The notes under the pieces are model-generated. The model was not told where the DNA came from. It saw only the letters and a program-made list of their open reading frames with translations, and did no database searches. DNA of 20,860 bases from CBDUMN01 sp965368335 (lineage in GTDB: Bacteria; Pseudomonadota; Alphaproteobacteria; Rhodospirillales; JAPHRK01): assembly GCA_965368335.1 (NCBI GenBank), contig CBDUMN010000058.1, forward strand, positions 1 to 20,860, written 5' to 3'. Below are positions 1 to 7,432 of this stretch, in pieces; the stretch's first letter is position 1, and every line of letters starts with the position of its first letter. The position numbers and the translations under genes are program-made.

Positions 1-2
1 GG

Positions 3-467
3 GGCTTCGAAATCGCTCAAGGCCGCTTGGGTCCGGGCCGCATTCACCATTGTATGCGGGCTATCGGTGTCGCCGAGCGGGCCTTCGAGGCTACCTGCCG
101 TCGGGCCAAAGAGCGGGTTGCTTTCGGCAAACCACTGGCCGAGCAGGGCGGCATTCGCCAAAAGCTGGGTCGGTTCCGTATCGACATTGATATGGCGCGG
201 CTGCTGGTTATGCGGGCGGCTCATATGATGGATACGGTCGGCAACAAAGAAGCGCGCAAAGAAATTGCCGCCATCAAGGTTGCGGCTCCCGACGTCTGCG
301 TTCGGATGCTCGATTTCGCCATTCAGGTCCATGGCGGCGCGGGCGTTTGTCAGGACTTCTTCCTCGCCGGATCTTACGCCAAGAACCGAACTCTGCGTTT
401 GGCCGATGGTCCTGATGAAGTCCATCTGGAATCCATCGCCAAGCTTGAGTTGAAGAAAGACTACTAA
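3..467 (+). CDS. acyl-CoA dehydrogenase, ACAD10/11-like, C-terminal part (5' end outside window)
   Basis: The reading frame is open from the window edge, so only the last 154 residues are visible. They form the C-terminal helical domain of a FAD-dependent acyl-CoA dehydrogenase: the R-x6-FGKPL-type segment near the start, the IQVHGGAGV segment, and a closing RLADGPDEVH motif. Ordinary ACADs carry a YEGT-type motif with a catalytic Glu here. This protein has ADGP with Asp (codon 405-407), which is the form I know from ACAD10/ACAD11. Those family members work with a fused or neighbouring phosphotransferase domain to dehydrate 4-hydroxyacyl-CoAs through a 4-phospho intermediate. The next gene, 25 bases downstream, is exactly such a phosphotransferase, which supports the subfamily call. 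It is probably the second or later gene of an operon reaching upstream. The family is certain; the substrate is inferred. Confidence 0.93.
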   Translation, partial: GFEIAQGRLGPGRIHHCMRAIGVAERAFEATCRRAKERVAFGKPLAEQGGIRQKLGRFRIDIDMARLLVMRAAHMMDTVGNKEARKEIAAIKVAAPDVCVRMLDFAIQVHGGAGVCQDFFLAGSYAKNRTLRLADGPDEVHLESIAKLELKKDY

Positions 468-492
468 GGCGGAACGGGTCCGGGAGGTCTCC

Positions 493-1560
493 ATGTCCAG
501 CAATGAAGCTGTATTGATCGACGTTCTACCCGCTCATGCCTTCGATGAGGGGCGGCTGGCCGCATGGCTGGCCGTTACCCTGCCGAACTTTGGCGGGGCC
601 CTTGCAGTTCGTCAGTTCCAGGGGGGGCAGTCAAACCCGACGTTTCTTCTTGAAACGGGTGGCAAAAAATACGTTCTGCGTAAGAAGCCGCCGGGGAAGC
701 TTTTACCCTCGGCCCATCAGGTGGAGCGCGAATATAAAATCATCTCGGCTCTTGCCGGAAGCGGAGTCCCGGTCCCCCGAACTCTTGCGCTCTGCGAAGA
801 GACGGATGTGGTCGGCACGGCCTTTTACGTCATGGAATATGTGGATGGCCGGGTTTTCGACCATCAACAGCTTCCCGACCAGATGCCTAATGACCGGGCC
901 GCCATCTTCAATGCCATGAACAAGGCCATGGCGGCCTTGCATTCGGTCGATTGGGCGAATGCCGGTTTATCCGATTTTGGCCGACCCGAGAATTACCTGG
1001 AGCGGCAGATTGCCCGGTGGAGTAAGCAATACCGAGCGTCGGTGGAAAACCGCCCTATTGACGTTATGGAGCCGCTGATTGAATGGCTGTCGGCTAATAT
1101 TCCGCAAGAATCCTGGGTGACGATTGCCCATGGGGACTTCCGCCTCGGCAATCTGCTTTACGATCCGAAGGGGACCGATGTGTTGGCTGTTCTCGACTGG
1201 GAACTTTCGACCCTTGGCGATCCGTTGGGAGACTTGGCTTATTGCTGCTTGCCCTACCATCTCACGGCGGTGCAAGAGGGAACGCGGGGGCTAAAAGGTC
1301 TCGATCTTGAAGCCTTGGGCATCCCGACCGAGGAAGCTTTTCTTGCGTCCTATTGTGAGCGAACAGGCCGGGAGAGGATCGAGAACTGGACCTTCTATCT
1401 GGCTTTTTCTTTGTTCCGCCTGGCGTCTATCCTTCAAGGTGTTTACGCCCGGGCGATCCAAGGCAACGCCAGTTCGGCCAACGGCCTCGCCATGGGTGAG
1501 CGCGCCGTGATGTATGCGCAAACCGCCTGGAGCCTGATCGAGGCGCGGGAAGGAGAGTAG
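493..1560 (+). CDS. APH-fold phosphotransferase (ACAD10/11 kinase-domain-like, LvaA-like)
   Basis: This 355-residue protein has the aminoglycoside/choline phosphotransferase fold. Residues 213-220 read HGDFRLGN, the catalytic loop with Asp215 and Asn220, and Asp235 in LDWELSTLGDP is the metal-binding motif. An N-terminal lobe with QGGQSNPTF (43-51) and VLRKKPPGKLLPSAH provides nucleotide-binding elements. The start ATG follows GGGAGG at 482-487. Proteins of this type next to an ACAD are normally mis-named aminoglycoside phosphotransferases. The known relatives (ACAD10/11 N-terminal domain, Pseudomonas LvaA) phosphorylate the 4-hydroxyl of acyl-CoAs, so a catabolic kinase is more likely here than antibiotic resistance. 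It sits between the ACAD gene and an MBL hydrolase, spaced by only 2 bases from the latter. The fold is certain; the substrate is inferred from context. Confidence 0.93.
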   Translation: MSSNEAVLIDVLPAHAFDEGRLAAWLAVTLPNFGGALAVRQFQGGQSNPTFLLETGGKKYVLRKKPPGKLLPSAHQVEREYKIISALAGSGVPVPRTLALCEETDVVGTAFYVMEYVDGRVFDHQQLPDQMPNDRAAIFNAMNKAMAALHSVDWANAGLSDFGRPENYLERQIARWSKQYRASVENRPIDVMEPLIEWLSANIPQESWVTIAHGDFRLGNLLYDPKGTDVLAVLDWELSTLGDPLGDLAYCCLPYHLTAVQEGTRGLKGLDLEALGIPTEEAFLASYCERTGRERIENWTFYLAFSLFRLASILQGVYARAIQGNASSANGLAMGERAVMYAQTAWSLIEAREGE

Positions 1561-1562
1561 GT

Positions 1563-2621
1563 TTGGAAGTCGGGCAGCCCATCGCATACCCATTTGGTAG
1601 ACGCACCACCGCCGGAACGGTTCGGCAGGTGGCGCCCGGTCTGTGGTGGATTTGCCTTCCTATGACCTTTCCTCCGGGACACATTAATGTCTGGCTGCTT
1701 GAAGACGATCAAGGTTTCGACATTATCGATACCGGCCTCGACAACGAAGAGACAAAAGCCGTCTGGGAAAAAGTTTTTGAGGAAATCGTAAAAGACCGCA
1801 AGGTGCGTCGGGTCATTGTTACCCACCATCACCGGGACCACATTTCTCTGGCTCGATGGCTCGCTGAAAAAACCGGTGCGCCGGTTCTCATGACCGAAGG
1901 GGAGTGGACGCTTACCCAAGCTTTGCACGGCAAGCAAGATCGTGAGTTTGCCGATTTTGTCCGGGGCTTTTGCCTGCGGCATGGTCTGGACAAAGACTGG
2001 GGGAAATATTTGGCGGGGCGAGGCAATACCTATAGGACTGGCGTGCCCGAACTGCCCGATTCCGTAGAGCTGTTGGCCGACGGTGAAAATCTTTCCATGG
2101 GGGGACGCTCCTGGCGGGTCGTGAGCTGCGGCGGGCATACGGTTTCTCATGCTTGCCTCTATGCCGAAACCGACAATCTTTTGATTTCCGGCGATCAGAT
2201 TATGCCGGGAATTCAGGGCAATGTGAGCGTGCCCCGATTCTCGCAAGACAAGGATGTCGTGACCGACTATCTGGCCTCACTCGATCGGCTTGGCAAGATT
2301 GCCGATGGAGGGTTTATCATGCCTTCCCATGGAGCCGTCTTTACCGGCCTTCATCGGCGGTTGGCTCAACTGCGGCAATATCATGTTTCGCGCTCGGCTG
2401 CGGTGGCCGAAGCCTGCGGCGAAGACAGCCGTCTGGCGACCGAATTATTGCCTTTATTCTCGGGGAAGACATTGCGGGCCGATGCCGCCGTTTTCACCGT
2501 TGGCGAGGTGCTGGGTCACCTCAATCATTTATGTTTCAAGGGTGACCTTGAACGGATCAATTGCGATGACGGCCGGGTCCTCTATGCGAGGGCGGGTCAG
2601 AAACTAGGAGAAGTCTCATGA
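1563..2621 (+). CDS. MBL-fold metallo-hydrolase
   Basis: This 352-residue metallo-beta-lactamase-fold enzyme carries the dinuclear metal motif HHHRDH at residues 88-93 (His88-x-His90-x-Asp92-His93). Further C-terminal are GGHTVSHACLY (third metal-site His) and SGDQIMPG (bridging Asp), then a C-terminal helical extension of the LACTB2/glyoxalase-II-like kind. The start is a TTG at 1563: a strong AAGGAGAG lies at 1550-1557 inside the end of the previous gene, and the following residues read straight into the conserved N-terminal beta strands (VAPGLWWICLP). It overlaps the next gene by ATGA. In a CoA-ester pathway it could hydrolyse a thioester or lactone, but the sequence does not fix the substrate. 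Confidence 0.9.
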   Translation: MEVGQPIAYPFGRRTTAGTVRQVAPGLWWICLPMTFPPGHINVWLLEDDQGFDIIDTGLDNEETKAVWEKVFEEIVKDRKVRRVIVTHHHRDHISLARWLAEKTGAPVLMTEGEWTLTQALHGKQDREFADFVRGFCLRHGLDKDWGKYLAGRGNTYRTGVPELPDSVELLADGENLSMGGRSWRVVSCGGHTVSHACLYAETDNLLISGDQIMPGIQGNVSVPRFSQDKDVVTDYLASLDRLGKIADGGFIMPSHGAVFTGLHRRLAQLRQYHVSRSAAVAEACGEDSRLATELLPLFSGKTLRADAAVFTVGEVLGHLNHLCFKGDLERINCDDGRVLYARAGQKLGEVS

Positions 2622-3673
2622 CGACCATGCGGAGTTTCAAAGTTACCGAGTTTGGCAAGCCGCTAACCGAAACCGAACAGGACCTGCCGGAACTGACCGG
2701 TGCGCAGGTGTTGGTGAAGGTCGGTTCCTGCGGCGTGTGCCACAGCGACCTGCACCTCTGGGAAGGACATTTCGATTTGGGCGGAGGACACAAGATGGAC
2801 CTCTCCCAAGCCTTGCGTTTACCCCATACTCTGGGCCATGAAATCGCTGGGACGGTGGTTGCCGTCGGACCGGACGTGAAGGATGCCAAGGTGGGCGACC
2901 GCCGACTGGTCTATCCCTGGATCGGTTGCGGAAAATGCGCACTCTGTGCGGCCGGCAAGGAACATCTTTGCAGCCGCCCCTTGGCGCTTGGCACGGCTAT
3001 CGATGGGGGCTTCAGTGACCATGTTGTCGTACCCAACGAGCGTTATCTGGTCGATTTCACCGGTATTCCCGAAGAGTTGGCTTGCACCTACGCTTGCTCG
3101 GGCCTGACCGCTTACAGCGCGCTCAACAAGGCCGAAGGCGTTGCAGAGGACTCACCCCTGCTGATCATCGGCGCAGGAGGTGTCGGCCTGGCTGCGGTGC
3201 AGTTGGCCAAGGATGTTTGCGGGGTCGCTCCCGTGGTCGCCGAGATCGACAAAAGCAAGTGGGACGCCGCCAAGGAAGCCGGAGCGGCCGATGTTATCGA
3301 TCCATCCGACAAGGAAGCGCGCAAAGCCTTCATGAAAGCCACCGGTGGGGCCGCGACGGTGATCGATTTCGTCGGCGCGCAGGCTTCCGCCGAGTTTGGC
3401 ATGGGTGTGCTGCGTAAGGGTGGCAAAATGGTCATGGTTGGTCTGTTTGGCGGCGCCATGACGATCTCTTTGCCGATCTTGCCGCTGAAGGCGATTACCT
3501 TGGAAGGCGCCTATGTCGGATCGCTTGAAGAACTGAAACAACTCGTTGCTTTGGCTCAAAGCGGCAAACAGTCTGAAATTCCGGTGAACGTCCGTCCTCT
3601 CGATGAAGTGCAGGAAGCGCTGGACGCCTTGAGAGACGGTAAAGTGGTCGGCCGGTCCGTTCTCCAGCCATGA
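2618..3673 (+). CDS. zinc-dependent alcohol dehydrogenase (medium-chain, NAD(P)-linked)
   Basis: This 351-residue medium-chain dehydrogenase has both zinc sites. The catalytic ligands lie in CGVCHSDLH (Cys41, His42 region) and GHEIAG (His74, Glu75), with a further Cys near 156-160. The structural zinc site is Cys104, Cys107, Cys110 and Cys118 in CGKCALCAAGKEHLC. The nucleotide-binding GAGGVG is at 185-190. It should oxidise an alcohol to an aldehyde or ketone (or the reverse) in the cytoplasm. The start overlaps the MBL gene by ATGA and the stop overlaps the MaoC gene by ATGA, so these are translationally coupled. With the aldehyde dehydrogenase and acyl-CoA ligase downstream it would give an alcohol-aldehyde-acid-CoA route. 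The exact substrate is unknown. Confidence 0.94.
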   Translation: MTTMRSFKVTEFGKPLTETEQDLPELTGAQVLVKVGSCGVCHSDLHLWEGHFDLGGGHKMDLSQALRLPHTLGHEIAGTVVAVGPDVKDAKVGDRRLVYPWIGCGKCALCAAGKEHLCSRPLALGTAIDGGFSDHVVVPNERYLVDFTGIPEELACTYACSGLTAYSALNKAEGVAEDSPLLIIGAGGVGLAAVQLAKDVCGVAPVVAEIDKSKWDAAKEAGAADVIDPSDKEARKAFMKATGGAATVIDFVGAQASAEFGMGVLRKGGKMVMVGLFGGAMTISLPILPLKAITLEGAYVGSLEELKQLVALAQSGKQSEIPVNVRPLDEVQEALDALRDGKVVGRSVLQP

Positions 3674-4122
3674 TCGCAATTAAAGGATATGAAGCGCTCA
3701 AGCTCTTGATTGGCAAAGAGCTTGGGTGCAGCGACTGGAAAACCATCTCGCAAGAACGGATCGACCAGTTCGCTGAAGTGACGGAAGACCGCCAATGGAT
3801 TCATATTGATCGGGAGCGGGCGGCCAAGTCGCCGCTCGGCGGTACGATTGCTCATGGCTATCTGGTGCTTTCCATGCTGCCCTCGATGATTGCCGAGGTG
3901 GTCAGTTACGAAGGATGGTCGGCCAAGATGAACTATGGGCTCGACCGCTTGCGGTTCACCAATCCGGTTCCGGCAGGTGGTCGAATTCGGGCCAAGTTGA
4001 CGCTCAAGGAAGTTGAGGAAACGCCCCGCGGCATTCGGGTTTGTATGGGTGTTTCCGTAGAACTGGAAAGCGCTTCCCGGCCAGCCTGCGTGGCCGAGAC
4101 CCTGGCGCTGCTGGTTCCCTGA
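3670..4122 (+). CDS. MaoC-like (R)-specific enoyl-CoA hydratase
   Basis: This 150-residue single hot-dog domain protein is of normal length for the MaoC/hydratase-2 family. The catalytic pair Asp40 and His45 is visible in AEVTEDRQWIHID, followed by GGTIAHGYLVLSMLP, the usual substrate-tunnel and dimer helix. It would hydrate a trans-2-enoyl-CoA to a (R)-3-hydroxyacyl-CoA, which fits directly after a dehydrogenase or a phosphate-eliminating ACAD. It is coupled to the alcohol dehydrogenase gene by an ATGA overlap. Some family members are thioesterases or dehydratases in other pathways, but the full catalytic dyad supports a hydratase. Confidence 0.93.
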   Translation: MIAIKGYEALKLLIGKELGCSDWKTISQERIDQFAEVTEDRQWIHIDRERAAKSPLGGTIAHGYLVLSMLPSMIAEVVSYEGWSAKMNYGLDRLRFTNPVPAGGRIRAKLTLKEVEETPRGIRVCMGVSVELESASRPACVAETLALLVP

Positions 4123-4144
4123 TATTTTATCGTAAAGGAAGATT

Positions 4145-5110
4145 ATGAAAGCATATATCTGCCAAGACTGGGGCGATGCCGACTCTCTGGAGTTTGGCGA
4201 GGTTCCGTCTCCCGAGTTGTCCAAAGGGCATGTGCGTCTTTCGGTTAAGGCCGTAGGGATGAATTTTGCCGATACCCTGATGATCGAAGGCAAGTATCAG
4301 GTCCGTCCCGACCGTCCCTTCGTGCCGGGCTCTGAAGTCTCCGGTGAAATCATTGAAGTCGGTGAAGGTGTCGAAGGCTTAGCGGTTGGAGATCGCGTGA
4401 TGGGGCTGGGGCTCGGCGCTTTGGCCGAAGAAGCCGTGCTTCCGGCCGCCAATGTTTTCCCTATTGCAGAGTCAATGAGTTGGGAGCAGGCCGCCGGTTT
4501 TCCGGTTGCCTACGGCACGAGCCATGTGGCGCTGACCCGGCGGGCGAATTTGCAAAAAGGCGAGAAACTTTTGGTTCTGGGCGCATCTGGCGGTGTCGGA
4601 CTGACTGCCGTTGAGATCGGTAAGAAAATGGGCGCCGAGGTGATCGCCTGCGCCTCGACCGATGAAAAGCTCGCTGTAACCAAGGAGCATGGAGCCGATC
4701 ATCTGATCAACTATGCTAAAGGCGATCTGAAAGATCAGGTCAAGGCCCTGGGGGGCGCGGATGTGGTCTACGATGCTGTTGGCGGTGAAGCCTTCGATGC
4801 GGCGCTGCGTTGCGTCAACTGGGAAGGTCGGATCGTCGTTGTCGGTTTCGCCAGCGGAACCATTCCGCAAATTCCGGCCAACCGCCTGCTGCTCAAGTCG
4901 ATCAGCGTTACCGGCATTTTCTGGGGCGCTTACCGCGAGCACAACCGGCCGGTGATCGACGAATCCCAAAAGGAATTGATGCAGTGGTTCGAGCAAGGGG
5001 CCTTGAACCCCCATATTTCGAAAATCGTGCCGTTCGAAAAAGCGCCTGAGGCTTTCAAGGCGCTGACCGGGCGCACCGCGACCGGTAAGGTGATCGTCAG
5101 CCTAACCTAA
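4145..5110 (+). CDS. zinc-free quinone oxidoreductase/enoyl reductase (MDR family)
   Basis: This 321-residue NADPH:quinone oxidoreductase-type medium-chain reductase has NFADTLMIEGKYQ near residues 40-52, PFVPGSEVSG at 58-67 and the dinucleotide loop GASGGVG at 146-152. None of the zinc-binding cysteines of the alcohol dehydrogenase two genes upstream is present. Family members reduce quinones, enones or acryloyl-type CoA esters with NADPH. The start ATG follows AAAGGAAG at 4134-4141. The 3' end runs tail to tail into the opposing MFS gene and shares 9 bases with it (5102-5110). The substrate cannot be read from the sequence. Confidence 0.92.
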   Translation: MKAYICQDWGDADSLEFGEVPSPELSKGHVRLSVKAVGMNFADTLMIEGKYQVRPDRPFVPGSEVSGEIIEVGEGVEGLAVGDRVMGLGLGALAEEAVLPAANVFPIAESMSWEQAAGFPVAYGTSHVALTRRANLQKGEKLLVLGASGGVGLTAVEIGKKMGAEVIACASTDEKLAVTKEHGADHLINYAKGDLKDQVKALGGADVVYDAVGGEAFDAALRCVNWEGRIVVVGFASGTIPQIPANRLLLKSISVTGIFWGAYREHNRPVIDESQKELMQWFEQGALNPHISKIVPFEKAPEAFKALTGRTATGKVIVSLT

Positions 5111-6529
5111 TGTGGATTGGTCGGTCTTGCCGAGCGTGATGAGCGTGATAGCGGCAAGGCCGACCAAAACAAAAAGACCGAGAAAACCGCGTTGATAGCC
5201 GCTTGCTGCCGTCGGTGCGGTTTCGACCAGCAGCGATGTTCCCGCCACACCCAATGCGCCGCCCAATTGCCGGGCGAAGTTGATCGCCCCCGCCCCTTGA
5301 AAAATCAGCGCAGGCGGCAATGCCCGTAGCGATCCGGCGGTCAAAGACGGCATGACCAGGGCAAGACCAATTCGGCTGACGGCCAGTGTTATCATCACTT
5401 CCGCCAAATGCGCTTCGAGCGAAAAAGAAAACAGGGCGAGGGGGACGAGGATCAAGGCCAGCCCCGCCAAGACGATGTTTCGCGGATTGAAACGGTCGTT
5501 GAGATATCCGGCGAGAGGGAAAGTAAGCGCCATCGAAAGACCGGCGGGCAGTAGGCTGAGGCCAGCGGTTCTCGGGCCCATTTCCGGAACCAGTTGAAGA
5601 AACAGCGGGACCAGATAAAGCGTGCCGAACAAGGCGGCCCCCACTGCGGCGGAAAGAACGAACCCGGCGGTAAAAAGGCGCGATGAAAAAACAGCGGGGG
5701 CGAGAATAGGGGCTTGGGCGGTTTTGAGGCGAAGCAGAAAACCGCAGACCAGGGCGCAAACCCCGGCGAGACCGGTCCAGACTTCCCAATGGTGCCACCC
5801 AACCAGGTTGGCGCGCGATGTGACCCATAGAAAAATCAGTAGGCCTGAAGCCAAGAGGCCAAGGCCGATAAAGTCGAGTCGTTCGGGCTTGTCATTCAAC
5901 GGGCCGCGTAGATACCGGCTCATTGCCAAGCCGACAACGGCTGGCGGCAGGACGACAACGAAAACGCCCCACCATGAAAGCCAGTCGACGACGAACCCGC
6001 CGATGACCGGGGCGAGGGACGGTCCAAGGACGGCCCCCAACCCGTAAAGCCCCATGCCCTTGCCGCGTTTTTCAGCCGGGAAAACCTCGTATAGAACAAT
6101 CATCGCCATGGGCACGATCAGCCCGGCGGCAAGCCCCTGAAAAATAGGGCCGAGAACCAGCCAGGGGAAATTTTGCGCCGTCGCGCCGATTGCCGAGCCG
6201 AAGATAAACAAGCCCATACCGATGCGGTAAGCCTTGCGTAGACCGAAGGTCTGCATGGCCCAGGCTGCCGCCAGCATGGCCGTGGTCATAGCCGTCAAAA
6301 AGCCCGTCAGCATCCACTGGGCCGAGGACTGGGGAATGGCGAAGGTTTCCATAACCTGGGGAACGACGATGTTGAGGATGGTCGCCGCCATCAGGGTGGT
6401 GAGAGTGCCCGTCATGGCCGTGATTGTCGCCAGCCATCGGTAGTTGCTCCCATGACGCTCGGTCATTTCGGCTATGGCGCTCTGGGCCGCCAATACGGTT
6501 GGTGGCGCTTGTTTGGGTGAGTCGTTCAT
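5102..6529 (-). CDS. MFS transporter, DHA2 (EmrB/QacA-like) family
   Basis: This membrane protein of 475 residues is built of many hydrophobic helices, consistent with the 14-segment DHA2 drug:proton antiporter layout. The first helix ends in AATILNIVVPQVMETF. An antiporter motif C is visible as GLGAVLGPSLAPVIGG before FVVDWLSWWGVF. The C-terminal half has the usual PLFLQLVPEMGPRTAGLSLL segment. I start it at the ATG at 6529 (MNDSPKQAPP). The frame is open to 6607, but the extra 26 residues would run through the palindromic promoter region, although the ribosome site before 6529 is weak. It lies divergent from the SDR operon and most likely exports (or imports) a substrate or toxic intermediate of the surrounding pathway. 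Confidence 0.92.
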   Translation of the reverse strand: MNDSPKQAPPTVLAAQSAIAEMTERHGSNYRWLATITAMTGTLTTLMAATILNIVVPQVMETFAIPQSSAQWMLTGFLTAMTTAMLAAAWAMQTFGLRKAYRIGMGLFIFGSAIGATAQNFPWLVLGPIFQGLAAGLIVPMAMIVLYEVFPAEKRGKGMGLYGLGAVLGPSLAPVIGGFVVDWLSWWGVFVVVLPPAVVGLAMSRYLRGPLNDKPERLDFIGLGLLASGLLIFLWVTSRANLVGWHHWEVWTGLAGVCALVCGFLLRLKTAQAPILAPAVFSSRLFTAGFVLSAAVGAALFGTLYLVPLFLQLVPEMGPRTAGLSLLPAGLSMALTFPLAGYLNDRFNPRNIVLAGLALILVPLALFSFSLEAHLAEVMITLAVSRIGLALVMPSLTAGSLRALPPALIFQGAGAINFARQLGGALGVAGTSLLVETAPTAASGYQRGFLGLFVLVGLAAITLITLGKTDQSTLG

Positions 6530-6580
6530 TGTGCCGCCGGAGAGTAAGGGGGAAGAAACATTGAACCAACCAAAAAGATG

Positions 6581-6614
6581 ATTGCGAAATAATATTCCGC
6601 AATGCAATAATTGC
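6581..6614. promoter_or_regulatory. two adjacent palindromes, probable operator in the divergent MFS/SDR promoter
   Basis: The 104-base gap between the divergent MFS and SDR genes holds a near-perfect palindrome at 6581-6603: half site ATTGCGAAATA with 10 of 11 positions matching around the centre. A perfect GCAAT-A-ATTGC palindrome follows directly at 6604-6614. Both share the ATTGC arm. On the minus strand a weak -35 (TTGCGC, 6611-6616) and a -10 (TATTAT, 18-base spacer) fall inside the pair, so a bound repressor would block MFS transcription and probably SDR transcription as well. A TetR-like regulator of acyl-CoA or drug-efflux genes is the usual user of such a site. No regulator gene is present in this window, so the protein is unknown. 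Confidence 0.6.
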
Positions 6615-6633
6615 GCAAGGAGGACTTTTATCC

Positions 6634-7416
6634 ATGCGCTTTAACGAACAAGTGGCTCTCATTACCGGAGCGGCCAGTGGGATTGGGCGGGCAACCGCTA
6701 TGCGGTTGGCTGAAGAGGGTGCGCGAGTTGCCCTTGTGGATCGCAACGCTGAATTGCTGACAGAAGTTGAGAGGCAACTTCCCGCCAGTGCGCAAGCGAT
6801 GTCCTTCCCGCTTGATGTTTCCGATGAGGCTGCGGTTGAGGCTTGTGCTTCGGCGGTAATCGGACGGTTCGGCAAGGTCGATGTGCTTTGCAATATCGCC
6901 GGTGTCGCCTGCGGCCGAGAGATTGCGACTGAGCAAAATATGGATACCTGGCGCAAGGTTCTCGATGTGAACCTGCTGGGAACGGTTCATTTCACCAAAT
7001 ATGCCGCCCGCGACATGCAGAAACGCAACAAAGGAGCCGTGGTCAATGCCGCTTCAGTTGCGGGGATTCGTTCGGGGGCTGGGGGCAATGCTTACAGCGC
7101 CTCTAAAGCCGCGGTGATCAATTTCACCCAGACGGCGGCCTGCGATCTGGGGGAATGGAATATCCGGGTCAACGCCATTTGTCCGGGGCTAGTGGAAACC
7201 GGGATGACCCAACCGATCTTCGATTTGGCTCGGGAGAAGGGCAAAGAGGAAAAACTGGGGGAGCGCTGTGAATTGAGGCGCTACGGACGGCCCGAAGAAC
7301 TCGCCGCCGTCTTTGCCTTTCTCGCCAGCGACGACGCCAGTTTCATCACCGGGCAGGCGCTGGCCGTTGATGGCGGCAATACGGCCTCGCTCAACATGCC
7401 CGGCATGAAAGTTTAG
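6634..7416 (+). CDS. short-chain dehydrogenase/reductase (SDR)
   Basis: This 260-residue classical SDR has the cofactor motif TGAASGIG (11-18) and Asp36 in VALVDRN, which suggests NAD(H) rather than NADP(H). NIAG is at 87-90, and the catalytic residues are Ser141, Tyr154 and Lys158 in YSASK. The C-terminal signature VNAICPGLVETGM and a closing AVDGGN loop are intact. The start ATG follows AAGGAGG at 6617-6623. It is first of three co-oriented genes (SDR, acyl-CoA ligase, aldehyde dehydrogenase) and could interconvert a keto- and hydroxyacyl-CoA, as LvaD does in the levulinate pathway. The substrate is inferred only. Confidence 0.93.
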   Translation: MRFNEQVALITGAASGIGRATAMRLAEEGARVALVDRNAELLTEVERQLPASAQAMSFPLDVSDEAAVEACASAVIGRFGKVDVLCNIAGVACGREIATEQNMDTWRKVLDVNLLGTVHFTKYAARDMQKRNKGAVVNAASVAGIRSGAGGNAYSASKAAVINFTQTAACDLGEWNIRVNAICPGLVETGMTQPIFDLAREKGKEEKLGERCELRRYGRPEELAAVFAFLASDDASFITGQALAVDGGNTASLNMPGMKV

Positions 7417-7432
7417 GAAGGGGAGAGATCGC

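Noticed and set aside
493..1560. Antibiotic resistance (aminoglycoside phosphotransferase)
   Set aside because: The fold is shared, but the adjacent ACAD10/11-type gene and the CoA pathway point to a catabolic kinase.
1443..2246. Minus-strand open frame of 267 codons opposite the phosphotransferase/MBL junction
   Set aside because: It overlaps two well-supported genes and has no recognisable motif.
3556..4293. Minus-strand open frame of 245 codons opposite the MaoC gene
   Set aside because: It spans three real plus-strand genes and shows no conserved protein features.
6072..6956. Long minus-strand open frame of 294 codons across the MFS/SDR region
   Set aside because: It crosses the divergent promoter and lies out of frame with the MFS gene; the translation has no family features and is explained by GC-rich codon bias.
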